Below, one piece after another: positions 1-8,659 of a stretch of 50,424 bases of DNA. This DNA is from Nonomuraea corallina (lineage in GTDB: Bacteria > Actinomycetota > Actinomycetes > Streptosporangiales > Streptosporangiaceae). Position numbers and translations under genes: made by a program. The stretch covers positions 1 through 50,424 of the forward strand of contig NZ_JAPNNL010000031.1 of the NCBI RefSeq assembly GCF_027620315.1. The letters run 5' to 3'. The notes beneath the pieces were generated by a model. The model was not told the origin of the DNA, made no database searches, and saw nothing but the letters and a program-made list of their open reading frames with translations. Numbering within the stretch: position 1 is the stretch's first letter; each line of letters starts with the position of its first letter.

Positions 1-69
1 GTAGTCGACGGGGCGGCGCGGCTGCGCGGCAGTGGTCCCCGTGACGGCCTGGCTGGTGGTGGCGGCCAT
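1..69 (-). CDS. N-terminal fragment of an unidentified gene (runs off the window)
   Basis: An ATG on the minus strand (67-69) opens a frame that stays open to the window edge. It encodes 23 residues beginning MAATTSQAVTGTTAAQ. A purine-rich AAGGGGG lies about seven bases upstream, at good ribosome-site spacing. The DosR/DevR-like palindrome at 165-178 is about 100 bp upstream of this start, so the gene may be co-regulated with the neighbouring universal stress protein gene. The fragment is too short for any family call. Confidence 0.5.
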   Translation of the reverse strand, partial: MAATTSQAVTGTTAAQPRRPVDY

Positions 70-164
70 GACGGCCCCCTTTCGGAAGGATTCGCCTTCT
101 CTGTGTCGCCTCAAGCACATCGTGTCCGCGGTTCTGGCAGCAGTGCCGTACGGCCTCAGGCGGC

Positions 165-178
165 GGGACCTTGGTCCC
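165..178. promoter_or_regulatory. DosR/DevR-like operator palindrome
   Basis: GGGACCTTGGTCCC is a perfect 14-bp palindrome with the GGGAC-N4-GTCCC core of the DosR/DevR dormancy and hypoxia box. It lies about 100 bp upstream of the truncated minus-strand gene, in the gap after the universal stress protein gene. A second copy with one mismatch is at 1120-1133. The binding protein is inferred; no devRS genes are in the window. Confidence 0.55.
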
Positions 179-197
179 CGCGCCCGAGGCACGGGGG

Positions 198-1040
198 TCA
201 CGAGTCGTGGACCACGGCGACGGGGCAGGGCGCGCGGTGCACCATGGCCTGGCCGACGGAGCCGAGCAGCAGGCCGCGGACCTCGCCCAGCCCGCGCGCG
301 CCGACCACCAGCAGGCGGGCCTTGCGGGCCGCCTCCAGCAGCGCCCGGCGTGCGGGCTCGTCCACGAGCTCGACCTCGGCGCGGAGTCCGGGGAAGGCGT
401 GGTCCAGGCGGTTCAGCTCGTCCCTGGCCGACCCCTGGGCCTGGACGCGCAGCTCGTCCATGTCGGCGTCGCCCGCGCGTTCGCGCCGGGCGATCACCAC
501 GTGGACCGGGCTGTCCAGCCGGTGCGCCTGCGCGGCCGCGAAACTGAGGGCGGCCACGGAGGCCGGCGAGCCGTCGAAGCCGACCACGACCTCGCGGGCG
601 TCGCGTTCCTCGGCGTCGCCGCGCATCACGATCACCGGGCAGCGGGCGTGGGCGGCGACGTGGCCGCTCACCGAGCCCACCGCCATGCCGCGCAGCGTGC
701 CGTATCCCCTGGCGCCCACCACGATCAACGCGGCGGTCCCGGACAGCTCGACCAGGAGGTCGGCCGCCGAGCCGCGGTCGGTCAGCGAGTTCACGGGCAG
801 GTGGGGATGGCGGCGTGCGGCCCAGGCGGCCGCGGCCTTGACCAGCCGCCGGGCGGGGCGCTGGACGAGGCCGAGCGGCACCAGCTCGCCGGGCCACTCG
901 TGGTGCGGCCAGTCCCACGCGTGGCACACGGTCAGCGGCAGCCCTCTGCCCTCGGCCTCGTCGGCGGCCCAGCGCAGGGCCTCCCGTGCCGACGGCGAAC
1001 CGTCGTAGCCGACCACCACGCCGAGCTCGTCCTCGTTCAT
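198..1040 (-). CDS. Tandem-domain universal stress protein (UspA family)
   Basis: A cytoplasmic protein of about 280 residues with two Usp domains, roughly residues 1-140 and 145-280. Each carries the ATP-binding signature G-x2-G-x9-G-S: GARGYGTLRGMAVGS in the first and GARGLGEVRGLLLGS in the second. This fits the ATP-binding Usp class used in stress, hypoxia or stationary-phase survival. I prefer the ATG at 1040 because GGAGG lies five bases upstream; an ATG at 1043 and a GTG at 1070 are possible. The DosR/DevR-like palindrome at 1120-1133, about 80 bp upstream, suggests hypoxia or redox control. The family call is firm; the stimulus is inferred. Confidence 0.92.
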   Translation of the reverse strand: MNEDELGVVVGYDGSPSAREALRWAADEAEGRGLPLTVCHAWDWPHHEWPGELVPLGLVQRPARRLVKAAAAWAARRHPHLPVNSLTDRGSAADLLVELSGTAALIVVGARGYGTLRGMAVGSVSGHVAAHARCPVIVMRGDAEERDAREVVVGFDGSPASVAALSFAAAQAHRLDSPVHVVIARRERAGDADMDELRVQAQGSARDELNRLDHAFPGLRAEVELVDEPARRALLEAARKARLLVVGARGLGEVRGLLLGSVGQAMVHRAPCPVAVVHDS

Positions 1041-1119
1041 CATCGCCTCCGGCTCTCGATCTCCTTTCACGTTCTCCCGGCGGACCGGGGTCGTTCAGGG
1101 GCGTTCTCCTCGCGCTGCC

Positions 1120-1133
1120 GGGACCTTGGTCCT
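1120..1133. promoter_or_regulatory. DosR/DevR-like operator upstream of the universal stress protein
   Basis: GGGACCTTGGTCCT differs from the perfect palindrome at 165-178 only in its last base. It sits about 80 bp upstream of the universal stress protein start, a usual place for an activator box. A half-site-like GGGACC follows at about 1148. Regulation by a DevR-type response regulator is inferred. Confidence 0.5.
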
Positions 1134-1241
1134 CTCGGGCCGGATCAGGGACCTAACACGTCCGATTTATGGATATTGAGGTGCAAAACGCCACTTTGTG
1201 GGGAGTAGACGGGCCTGCGTGATTCTGATGAGCCGGAGGTG

Positions 1242-1331
1242 ATGGTCGTGGAAGGAGACGGGGATCACGGAGCCGCGGCGCCCGCCACCCGGCCTCCCGC
1301 CTGCCCGGTCCGTTTCCTGAGGAGACCGTGA
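1242..1331 (+). CDS. Possible 29-codon leader ORF overlapping the amidotransferase start
   Basis: A short frame beginning MVVEGDGDHG follows GGAGG and ends in a TGA that shares one base with the ATG of the next gene. An alternative GTG start lies at 1247 with better spacing. The overlap would allow translational coupling. There are no coding statistics or homologs to support it, so it may be chance. Confidence 0.2.
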   Translation: MVVEGDGDHGAAAPATRPPACPVRFLRRP

Positions 1332-3118
1332 TGTGTGGACTGAGCGGAGAGATGCGCTTCGACGGGGCCGAGGCGGACCTGGGAGCCGTCGGCCGGATGA
1401 CCGACACGATGCACGAGCGCGGCCCTGACGGGTCGGGGCTGTGGTCATCGGGGCCGGTCGCGCTGGGCCACCGCCGCCTGAAGATCATCGACCTGTCGGA
1501 GAAGGCCGCCCAGCCGATGGTGGACGACGAGCTGGGCCTGACGGTGGTGTTCAACGGCTGCCTGTACAACTACGGCGAGCTGCGGGAGGAACTGCGCGCC
1601 GCGGGCTACCGCTTCTCCTCCACCTCCGACACCGAAGTCCTGGTGAAGGCGTTCCACCGGTGGGGGCCCGGGTGCGTCACCCGTTTCAAGGGCATGTTCG
1701 CCTTCGCCGTGTGCGAACGCGACACGGGCCGGCTCGTCCTGGGGCGCGACCGGCTCGGCATCAAGCCGCTGTACGTGGCCGAGGACGGCCGGCGGCTGCG
1801 GTTCGCCTCCACGCTCCCGGCCCTGCTGGCCGCGGGCGAGGTGGACACCGGCATCGACCCGGTGGCGCTGCACCACTACATGACCTTCCACTCGCTGGTC
1901 CCCGGTGAGCGCACGATCCTGGCGGGCGTGCGCAAGCTTCCCGCCGCCACGGTACGGGTGATCGAACCGGACGGCACGAGCACCGAGCACCGCTACTGGG
2001 ATCCGCCGTACACCCGCGGCGCGCTGCCCGAGCACGCGGGACTGCGCGCCGGGGAGTGGCGCGAGGCCGTCCTGGACGGGCTGCGCGCGGCGGTGCGCAG
2101 GAGGATGGTGGCCGACGTGCCGGTGGGCGTGCTGCTGTCCGGCGGCCTGGACTCCAGCCTGATCGTGGCGCTGCTGGCCGAGCAGGGGCAGGACGGGCTG
2201 GCCACGTTCAGCATCGGCTTCGAGCCGGCCGGCGGCGAGAAGGGCGACGAGTTCGCCTACTCCGACCGGATCGCCCAGCGGTTCGGCACCGACCACCACC
2301 GCATCCGCATCCCGGACGCGCGCCTGCTGGACGGGCTGGAGGACGCGGTGCGGGCGATGAGCGAGCCGATGGTCAGCCACGACTGCGTCGCCTTCTACCT
2401 GCTGTCGCAGGAGGTCTCCAAGCACGTCAAGGTCGTGCAGTCGGGCCAGGGGGCCGACGAGGTGTTCGCGGGCTACAGCTGGTTCCCGCCGCTGGCCGGG
2501 GTGCCGCGCGAGCGGGCCGCCGACGTCTACGCCCGCGAGTTCTTCGACCGGCCGCACGAGGAGCTGGCCGCGATCCTGCCGCCCGGCCGCGTGCCGGAGC
2601 ACGACGTCAGCGGCGCGTTCGTGCGCGACCACCTGGCCAGGCCCGGCGCCGACACGGCGCTGGACGCCGTGCTGCGCCTGGAGACGACCGCCATGCTGGT
2701 GGACGATCCGGTCAAGCGGGTGGACAACATGACGATGGCTCACGGACTGGAGGCGCGCACCCCGTTCCTGGACCACGAACTGGTCGAGCTGGCCGCGGCC
2801 TGCCCCGCCGAGCTCAAACTGGCCCACGGCGGCAAGGGCGTGCTCAAGGACGCCGCCCGGCGGCTGCTCCCGGCCGACGTCATCGACCGGCCCAAGGGCT
2901 ACTTCCCCGTGCCGGCCATCCGCCACGTCGACGGGGCCCTGCTGGACCTCGTACGCGACGCGCTGACCAGCCGGGCGGCCCGCGAGCGCGCCCTGTTCCG
3001 TCAGGACTACGTGGACCGGCTGCTCGCCGACCCCGAGCGGGACCGGGCCACGACCGGCGTGAACACCCTGTGGCAGCTTGGCCTGCTGGAGCTTTGGCTG
3101 CAGACTCATCACCTGTGA
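1331..3118 (+). CDS. Asparagine synthase-type amidotransferase, N-acetylglutaminylglutamine (NAGGN) type
   Basis: A 595-residue glutamine-dependent amidotransferase. The ATG at 1331 is chosen over the GTG at 1328 because it places Cys2 (MCGLSGEMRF) as the N-terminal nucleophile of the class II glutaminase. The C-terminal synthetase domain carries the PP-loop LLSGGLDSSL near residue 255. The opening MCGLSGE and the RRLKIIDLSEKAAQPM region fit the branch that amidates N-acetylglutaminylglutamine, a dipeptide osmoprotectant, better than ordinary AsnB. The partner ATP-grasp/GNAT synthetase is not in the window. The stop overlaps the next start (TGATG), so the downstream peptidase is translationally coupled. 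The fold is certain; the substrate is inferred. Confidence 0.85.
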   Translation: MCGLSGEMRFDGAEADLGAVGRMTDTMHERGPDGSGLWSSGPVALGHRRLKIIDLSEKAAQPMVDDELGLTVVFNGCLYNYGELREELRAAGYRFSSTSDTEVLVKAFHRWGPGCVTRFKGMFAFAVCERDTGRLVLGRDRLGIKPLYVAEDGRRLRFASTLPALLAAGEVDTGIDPVALHHYMTFHSLVPGERTILAGVRKLPAATVRVIEPDGTSTEHRYWDPPYTRGALPEHAGLRAGEWREAVLDGLRAAVRRRMVADVPVGVLLSGGLDSSLIVALLAEQGQDGLATFSIGFEPAGGEKGDEFAYSDRIAQRFGTDHHRIRIPDARLLDGLEDAVRAMSEPMVSHDCVAFYLLSQEVSKHVKVVQSGQGADEVFAGYSWFPPLAGVPRERAADVYAREFFDRPHEELAAILPPGRVPEHDVSGAFVRDHLARPGADTALDAVLRLETTAMLVDDPVKRVDNMTMAHGLEARTPFLDHELVELAAACPAELKLAHGGKGVLKDAARRLLPADVIDRPKGYFPVPAIRHVDGALLDLVRDALTSRAARERALFRQDYVDRLLADPERDRATTGVNTLWQLGLLELWLQTHHL

Positions 3119-4965
3119 TGCCGATCGCCGACCTGCCGGGCCCGTCCGTGGCCGATCGCCTGCTGGGCGGTCCGTCGTACCTGCCGGCGACGGCGAGCCT
3201 GACCGCCTGGACGTGCCGGTCCCCCGCGCTGGCGCCCGACGACAGCGCGGTGGCCTTCGTCAGCGACCAGGACGGCTCGCCCCGGGTGTGGATCCAGCCG
3301 CTGCGGGGCGACGGCGAGGCGTGGGCCGTCGACACCGGGCCGCAGCCGGTCGTCGACGTCAGCTGGGCGCCGACCGGGACGCACCTGGCCGTGCTGGTCG
3401 CGCCGGGCGGCGGCGAGCACACCCAGGTGTGGACCGTCCAGCCGCACGGCGGCGACCTGCGCCTGCTCGCCGCGCCCGACGGCGGCTCGGCGTCGCTGGT
3501 GCGCTGGACGGGCCGGGGTGAGACGCTCCTGGTCACCGAGACGTCGTCCGACGGCATGGCCAGGGCCGTGCTCGTCGACGAGGCCACCGGCGCTCGGCAG
3601 GTCATCGCGGCCGGCCCGCTGCTGCGGCCGGTGGCCATCAGCCGCGACCACATGCGGATGCTGCTGCGCCGGGGGCCGCGGGGCCGGCGTCGCATGTACG
3701 CGGTCGACCTGGTCTCCGAGGCGCTCGGCGCGCACAGGCCCAGCGGCGAACGGCCGCTCCTGCCCGGCCTGCCCGGATCCACCGAGGACGGGGCCCTGTC
3801 CCCCGACGGCTCCGTCGCGTACCTGGTGTCGGACGCGGGCCGCGACCGGGCCGCGCTGCTGGCCGTACGGGACGGCGCCGAGGCCGTCGTCCTGGCCGAG
3901 CGGCCGGACGCCGAGCTGGACCGGTTCGCGCTGAGCGCCGACGGACGCCGCGCGCTGCTGGTGTGGAACGCGCACGGCCGCTCCGAACTGGACCTCCTGG
4001 AGACGCGGAGCGGGAAGCTCCGCCCGCTTCCGCCGCCGCCCGCCGACGTGGTCACCTCGGCCCGGATCAGCTGGGACGGCACCCTGGCCGCGCTCGCCGC
4101 GGAGAGCCCGCAGGAGCCCTCGCACGTGCTGCTGTGCGAGCTGGACCGGGGCGGCTACCGGCGGGCCGCGGGCGCGGGCCGGCTGCCCACCGCGGCCGGG
4201 GCCGAACTGGTGCGCTTCTCCGCCCGCGACGGCCTGGAGCTGGCGGCCTGGCTCTACCGGCCGCCGCACGCGCAGGGGCCCGCGCCGTACGCGCTGTTCC
4301 TGCACGGCGGCCCGGAGGACCAGGAGCGGCCCGCCTTCAACCCTCTCTACCAGAACCTGCTCACGGCCGGGATCGGCGTGCTGGCCCCGAACGTGCGCGG
4401 CTCCGGCGGGTACGGACGCGCCTTCCGCGAGGCCGACGACCGGGAGAACCGCTTCCGCGCGGTCGACGACGTGGCCGACTGCGCGGCCGAGCTGGTGCGC
4501 CAGGGCCTCGCGCACCCGTCCAGGCTGGCCTGCATGGGCTGGTCGTACGGCGGCTACCTGACCCTGGCCGCGCTCGTCACCTACCCGCTCGTCTTCCGGG
4601 CGGGCGTGGTGGTGAGCGGCATCGCCGACTTCGAGACCTTCTACGAGCGCACCGAGCCGTGGATCGCGGCGGCGGCGGTCAGCGAGTACGGCCACCCCGA
4701 GGCCGACCGTGAGCTGCTGCGCGCCCTGTCACCGCTGCGCGCCCTGGACCGGCTGGCCGCGCCCCTGCTGGTGGTGCACGGGGCGCGGGACAGCAACGTG
4801 CCGCTGTACGAGGCCGAGCAGCTGATCAGCGCGGCCACGGCCCGCGGCCTGCCCTGCGACCACCTCCTCTTCGACGACGAGGGTCACGAGTTCCGGCAGG
4901 TCGCCAACAGGATCAGCTTCGTCACCAGGGTGGCGGGCTGGCTCGCGGACCGCCTGCACGCCTGA
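3118..4965 (+). CDS. S9 family (prolyl oligopeptidase-like) serine peptidase
   Basis: A protein of 615 residues. The N-terminal half (about 1-360) has repeated WD40-like blades (for example FVSDQDGSPRVW and YLVSDAGRD), forming a beta-propeller. The C-terminal alpha/beta-hydrolase domain carries the triad Ser476 (GWSYGG), Asp558 (HGARDSNVP) and His590 (DEGHEF). No signal peptide is evident, so it is probably cytoplasmic. Its ATG overlaps the amidotransferase stop codon, so the two are made together. NAGGN-type loci often include a peptidase, so a role in turnover of the amidated dipeptide is plausible but inferred. An acylaminoacyl peptidase is the main alternative. Confidence 0.9.
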   Translation: MPIADLPGPSVADRLLGGPSYLPATASLTAWTCRSPALAPDDSAVAFVSDQDGSPRVWIQPLRGDGEAWAVDTGPQPVVDVSWAPTGTHLAVLVAPGGGEHTQVWTVQPHGGDLRLLAAPDGGSASLVRWTGRGETLLVTETSSDGMARAVLVDEATGARQVIAAGPLLRPVAISRDHMRMLLRRGPRGRRRMYAVDLVSEALGAHRPSGERPLLPGLPGSTEDGALSPDGSVAYLVSDAGRDRAALLAVRDGAEAVVLAERPDAELDRFALSADGRRALLVWNAHGRSELDLLETRSGKLRPLPPPPADVVTSARISWDGTLAALAAESPQEPSHVLLCELDRGGYRRAAGAGRLPTAAGAELVRFSARDGLELAAWLYRPPHAQGPAPYALFLHGGPEDQERPAFNPLYQNLLTAGIGVLAPNVRGSGGYGRAFREADDRENRFRAVDDVADCAAELVRQGLAHPSRLACMGWSYGGYLTLAALVTYPLVFRAGVVVSGIADFETFYERTEPWIAAAAVSEYGHPEADRELLRALSPLRALDRLAAPLLVVHGARDSNVPLYEAEQLISAATARGLPCDHLLFDDEGHEFRQVANRISFVTRVAGWLADRLHA

Positions 4966-4975
4966 CCGCCCCGGC

Positions 4976-5332
4976 TCACATGGCGCCGGGGAAGTGGGCG
5001 TAGTAGCCGCCCACCTCGTCGCGGCGCTCCTCGTCCAGGGGACCGGACGGGTGGAACCTCGGCGCGTCCTTGATCTCCTGCTTGGTACGGTTGATGAAGA
5101 TCTTGTGCTGATCGTGGTCGATGCGGGAGACCGTGCCGGCGGGCAGCAGGACCTCCTTGCCGAAGATCCACGGGCCGGTGTCGACGACGAGGTAGTTGTT
5201 GCCGACGTCGTTGTTCTCCGCGCTCACCGAGCCGACATGGCCGTCGGTCGCCTCCACCTTGTAACCGACGAGTTCGATCGACTCGCTCACCCCGGCCTCT
5301 TCGCGGTACTCCCATACGTTCTCGATCGACAT
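4976..5332 (-). CDS. PRC-barrel domain protein
   Basis: A small cytoplasmic protein of 118 residues. A PRC-barrel beta fold occupies about residues 15-90 (ELVGYKVEATDGHVGSV, then GKEVLLPAGTVSRID and KIFINRTKQEI). An acidic, Tyr/His-containing tail follows. The ATG at 5332 has GGAGGAGG seven bases upstream and starts MSIENVWEY; the longer frame to 5392 lacks support. PRC-barrel proteins take part in RNA processing, photosynthetic assembly and, in actinomycetes, poorly known stress roles. It is convergent with the S9 peptidase and divergent from the next one. No partner is evident. Confidence 0.85.
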   Translation of the reverse strand: MSIENVWEYREEAGVSESIELVGYKVEATDGHVGSVSAENNDVGNNYLVVDTGPWIFGKEVLLPAGTVSRIDHDQHKIFINRTKQEIKDAPRFHPSGPLDEERRDEVGGYYAHFPGAM

Positions 5333-5461
5333 GGGTAGCCCTCCTCCGGATCGGTGTCCGCTTTCCCGTACCCAGGCATCCGCGCTGGTCACACGCGGCG
5401 AACGGTCCGGTGCGGCCCTGCCGCGTTGCGGGCGGTCCGGCGAGCGTGCCTAGGATCATCC

Positions 5462-7504
5462 ATGCCTCCCCTCACGCTCGCGCGCCAGCACGCCCGTACG
5501 GCCCGGTTCACGTTCGGCGTCCCCAGGGACTTCACGGTCTCGCCGGACGGCGCCCGGGTGGTGTTCCTGCGGTCCTCGGCCGGCGACGACCCGGTCAACC
5601 GGCTGTGGACGCTGAGCGTGGCCACGGGCGGCGAGCGGCTGCTCGTCGACCCCGGCGCCCCGTCGGGCGGGGCGTTGCCGGCGGCGGAGCGGGCCCGCAG
5701 GGAACGCACCCGCGAACGGGCGGGCGGCATCGTCGCCTACGCCACCGACGCCGCCGTCACCAGGGCGGTCTACGCGCTCGACGGCGCGCTGCACACCGTC
5801 GACCTGCTGACCGGCGAGGTCACCGCGCTCGGCACGACCGGCTCCGACCCGCGGCTCGACCCCGCCGGGGAGCACGTCGCCCATGTGTCCGGCGGCGCCC
5901 TGCACGTCGACGGCGAGCCGTTGCTGACGCCCGACGGTCCCGGCGTGACGTGGGGGCTGCCCGAACACGTGGCGGCCGAGTCGATGGGCCGGCACCGGGG
6001 CTACTGGTGGGCGCCCGACGGGACCCGCCTGCTGGTGGCGCGGGTGGACGACTCCCGGGTGAGCACCTGGCACCTGCCCGAACCCGCCGATCCGGGCCGG
6101 CCGCCCGCGGTCATGGCCTACCCGGCGGCCGGCACCGACAACGCCGACGTGACGCTCTGGCTCACCACCCTGGCGGGCGAGCGCACCGAGGTGGTCTGGG
6201 ACCGGGCGGCGTTCGAGTACGTCGCGGCGGTGTCGTGGACCGGGCGGCGGCCGCTGATCCTGGTGCAGAGCCGCGACCAGCGCACCACCCGTGTCCTGGA
6301 GGCGGACCCCGGCACGGGCGCCACCACGCCGCTGCGCGAGGACACCGACGACGCCTGGCTGCAGCTGGTGCCCGGCGTCCCCGCCCGCACGGCGAGCGGC
6401 GAGCTGGTCTGGACGGTGGACCGCGACGACACCCGGAGGCTGATGGTCGGCGACGACCTGGTCACGCCGCCGGGGCTGCAGGTGCTGCGGATCTTGGCGG
6501 TGGACGGCGACACCGTGCTCGCGCTGTGCTGCGACGAGCCGACCGAACGCCACCTGTTCCGCTACTCCAGGGCCGAAGGGCTGGTCAGGGTCACCTCCGA
6601 GCCGGGGGTGCACACGGGGACGCGCGGCGGGGGCGTGACCGTGGTCGTCACCCGCACGCTGGAGGAGCACGGGGTCCGCGTCACGGTCGCCGGCGAGGGG
6701 ACCGCCGTCCCGATCGCCTCGAACGGCGCGACCCCGGTCGTGCGCCCGCGGGTCGAGCTGACGTCGCTGGGCGAACGGGAGCTGCGCGGCGCGGTGGTGT
6801 TCCCGACCGGGCACGTGCCGGGCTCCCGGCGGCTGCCGGTCCTGCTCAGCCCGTACGCCGGGCCGGGCGGCGCGCTGGTGCTGCGCGGGCTCGACGACTA
6901 CGCGGTGCCGCAGTGGTTCGCCGACCAGGGCTTCGCCGTGCTGGTCGTCGACGGGCGCGGCACCCCGGGCCGCGGACCGGCCTGGGAACGCGCCGTCCAC
7001 CTCGACAAGCTGAGCGCGGCGCTGCGGGACCAGGCCGACGCGCTGCGCGCCGCCGCCGGCCGCTTCCCCGACCTGGACCTGGACCGGGTGGCGATCCGCG
7101 GCTGGTCGTACGGCGGCTATCTGGCGGCCGCGGCCGTCCTGCGCCACCCCGAGGTCTTCCACGCCGCCGTCGCGGGCGCGCCGGTCACCGACGCCCGCCT
7201 GTACGACACCCACTGGCAGGAGCGGTTCCTCGGCCATCCCGACGAGCATCCCGAGGCCTACGACCGCAGCTCCATCGTGGCCGACGCCCCGAACCTGCGC
7301 CGCCCGCTCATGCTCGTGCACGGCCTGGCGGACGACAACGTCTTCGCCGCGCACACGCTGAGGCTGTCCGCCGCGCTGCTGGCCGCGGGACGCCCCCACA
7401 CCGTGCTGCCGCTGTCGGGGGTCACGCACATGACCTCGCGGGAGGAGGTCGCCGAGAACCTGCTCCTGCTCGAACTCGACTTCCTGCGCCGCGCCCTCTC
7501 CTGA
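5462..7504 (+). CDS. S9B dipeptidyl-peptidase IV-like serine peptidase
   Basis: A protein of 680 residues. The N-terminal part (about 20-430) is a DPP IV-type beta-propeller opening with FTFGVPRDFTVSPDGARV. The C-terminal alpha/beta-hydrolase has Ser549 (GWSYGGY), Asp624 (HGLADDNV) and His656 (GVTHMT). The ATG at 5462 follows AGGA at usable spacing; the longer frame from 5354 adds residues with no family likeness. No export signal is seen, so it probably cleaves short peptides in the cytoplasm. It is a separate gene from the S9 enzyme at 3118 and clearly diverged in sequence. A strong bidirectional hairpin follows the stop. Confidence 0.92.
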   Translation: MPPLTLARQHARTARFTFGVPRDFTVSPDGARVVFLRSSAGDDPVNRLWTLSVATGGERLLVDPGAPSGGALPAAERARRERTRERAGGIVAYATDAAVTRAVYALDGALHTVDLLTGEVTALGTTGSDPRLDPAGEHVAHVSGGALHVDGEPLLTPDGPGVTWGLPEHVAAESMGRHRGYWWAPDGTRLLVARVDDSRVSTWHLPEPADPGRPPAVMAYPAAGTDNADVTLWLTTLAGERTEVVWDRAAFEYVAAVSWTGRRPLILVQSRDQRTTRVLEADPGTGATTPLREDTDDAWLQLVPGVPARTASGELVWTVDRDDTRRLMVGDDLVTPPGLQVLRILAVDGDTVLALCCDEPTERHLFRYSRAEGLVRVTSEPGVHTGTRGGGVTVVVTRTLEEHGVRVTVAGEGTAVPIASNGATPVVRPRVELTSLGERELRGAVVFPTGHVPGSRRLPVLLSPYAGPGGALVLRGLDDYAVPQWFADQGFAVLVVDGRGTPGRGPAWERAVHLDKLSAALRDQADALRAAAGRFPDLDLDRVAIRGWSYGGYLAAAAVLRHPEVFHAAVAGAPVTDARLYDTHWQERFLGHPDEHPEAYDRSSIVADAPNLRRPLMLVHGLADDNVFAAHTLRLSAALLAAGRPHTVLPLSGVTHMTSREEVAENLLLLELDFLRRALS

Positions 7505-7512
7505 TCGGGTCG

Positions 7513-7543
7513 GCCGGTCCCCGGCCGGAGCGCGGGGACCGGC
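7513..7543. terminator. Bidirectional hairpin terminator between convergent genes
   Basis: GCCGGTCCCC (7513-7522) pairs perfectly with GGGGACCGGC (7534-7543) across an 11-base loop. It lies between the stops of the S9B peptidase and the DUF917 gene. There is no U-tract, as is common in GC-rich actinobacteria. Confidence 0.6.
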
Positions 7544-7552
7544 GGGGGCCGC

Positions 7553-8659
7553 TCAGGTACGGGCGGCGGGCAGCAGCTCCTCCAGCGGGACGTAGGGATC
7601 GGTCAGGCCGAAGCCGGCGGGGCCGAAGCACGCCAGCGCGTCCGGGGTCCGCATGATCGGCGGGGTGGAGATGGCGTACACGGTCAGGCGCTGGCCGTAC
7701 GCGAGCGACTCGGTGGGGACGGGCGCGCCGGTCTCGGTGGCGAGGGTGCAGATGAGGTCGGGGACGATGGCGAGCACCCGGCCGTCGCGGCGGGCGACGA
7801 GGTGCTCGTTCTGGAAGGTGAGCTCCAGGACGTCGTCGGAGTCGATCGCCCGCAGCACCGCCCTGCCCCGGGCGAAGCCGTCGACGGTGCGGCGCTCGAC
7901 GTCGGTGACCTTGCCGCGGAACAGCACCACGCCCAGGCTGTAGAGGGTGCCGGCGAGCATGGCGGTCAGCGCGTCGAAGGGGTCGGCGTGGGCGGCGCGG
8001 GCCTCGCGCAGGGTGCGGCCGATGTCGCGGCAGAGCGACAGCGTGCCGTGCACGGAGGTGCGCCGGACCTCGGCGCTGTCCATGGGGTAGTCGCTGATGT
8101 ACGAGGCGCCGCCCATCTGGACGGTCAGCGCTCTGGCGAGCTGTTCCATGCGTTTGTTGTCGCCGGCGGTGATGACGCAGACGTCGCCGTGGTCGGAGGC
8201 GATGGCCATGGGCGAGCCGGACACGCCGAGCACGCCGAAGGTCTGCATCTGCAGTTCGGGGAAGGCGCGGCCCATGCCGTCGGCGTCGACGACGGGCAGG
8301 CCGAGCTGGGCGCCGAGCATGAGCGGGATCATGCTGTTGAGCCCGCCGCACTCGGTCGGCATGACGGCGTGCGCCCGGCGGCCCAGGTGCTCCTCCAGGG
8401 CGCGGAAGGCGGCCACGTTGCCGCCGCCCGAGGGCAGCTTCTCCACGAACACCGTCGGCGCGCCCATCATCGAGGAGGGCAGCACGAGCGCGCCGTCGGG
8501 CAGCTCGCCGGCGTCGATGATGTGCACGCGGCGACCGGCCGCCATCTCCCGCTCGACGAGGAGCCGGCCGATGTACGGGTCGCCGCCGCCACCGGTGCCC
8601 AGCACCGCGGCGCCCTCGGCCAGGTCGTGCAGGTCTCGCAGGGTCAGGTCGTAGCCCAT
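7553..8659 (-). CDS. DUF917 family protein (S-methylthiohydantoin desulfurase-like)
   Basis: A cytoplasmic protein of 368 residues covering the whole DUF917 family. Recognisable blocks are EGAAVLGTGGGGDPYIG near the N-terminus, MPTECGGLNSM in the middle and PDLICTLATETGAP near the C-terminus. The family is regularly encoded beside hydantoinase/oxoprolinase subunits and is linked to hydantoin-like ring substrates; exact reactions are largely unknown. The ATG at 8659 has GGAGGAGG upstream and overlaps the hydantoinase stop by 16 bp. It is the last gene of the minus-strand operon starting at 11597. A cofactor-less partner of the adjacent hydrolase is the best guess. Confidence 0.88.
   Translation of the reverse strand: MGYDLTLRDLHDLAEGAAVLGTGGGGDPYIGRLLVEREMAAGRRVHIIDAGELPDGALVLPSSMMGAPTVFVEKLPSGGGNVAAFRALEEHLGRRAHAVMPTECGGLNSMIPLMLGAQLGLPVVDADGMGRAFPELQMQTFGVLGVSGSPMAIASDHGDVCVITAGDNKRMEQLARALTVQMGGASYISDYPMDSAEVRRTSVHGTLSLCRDIGRTLREARAAHADPFDALTAMLAGTLYSLGVVLFRGKVTDVERRTVDGFARGRAVLRAIDSDDVLELTFQNEHLVARRDGRVLAIVPDLICTLATETGAPVPTESLAYGQRLTVYAISTPPIMRTPDALACFGPAGFGLTDPYVPLEELLPAART

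Noticed and set aside
2056..3117. Long open frame leading into the S9 peptidase
   Set aside because: It is the Arg/Gly/Ala-rich shadow of the amidotransferase in another frame; the peptidase begins at the coupled ATG at 3118.
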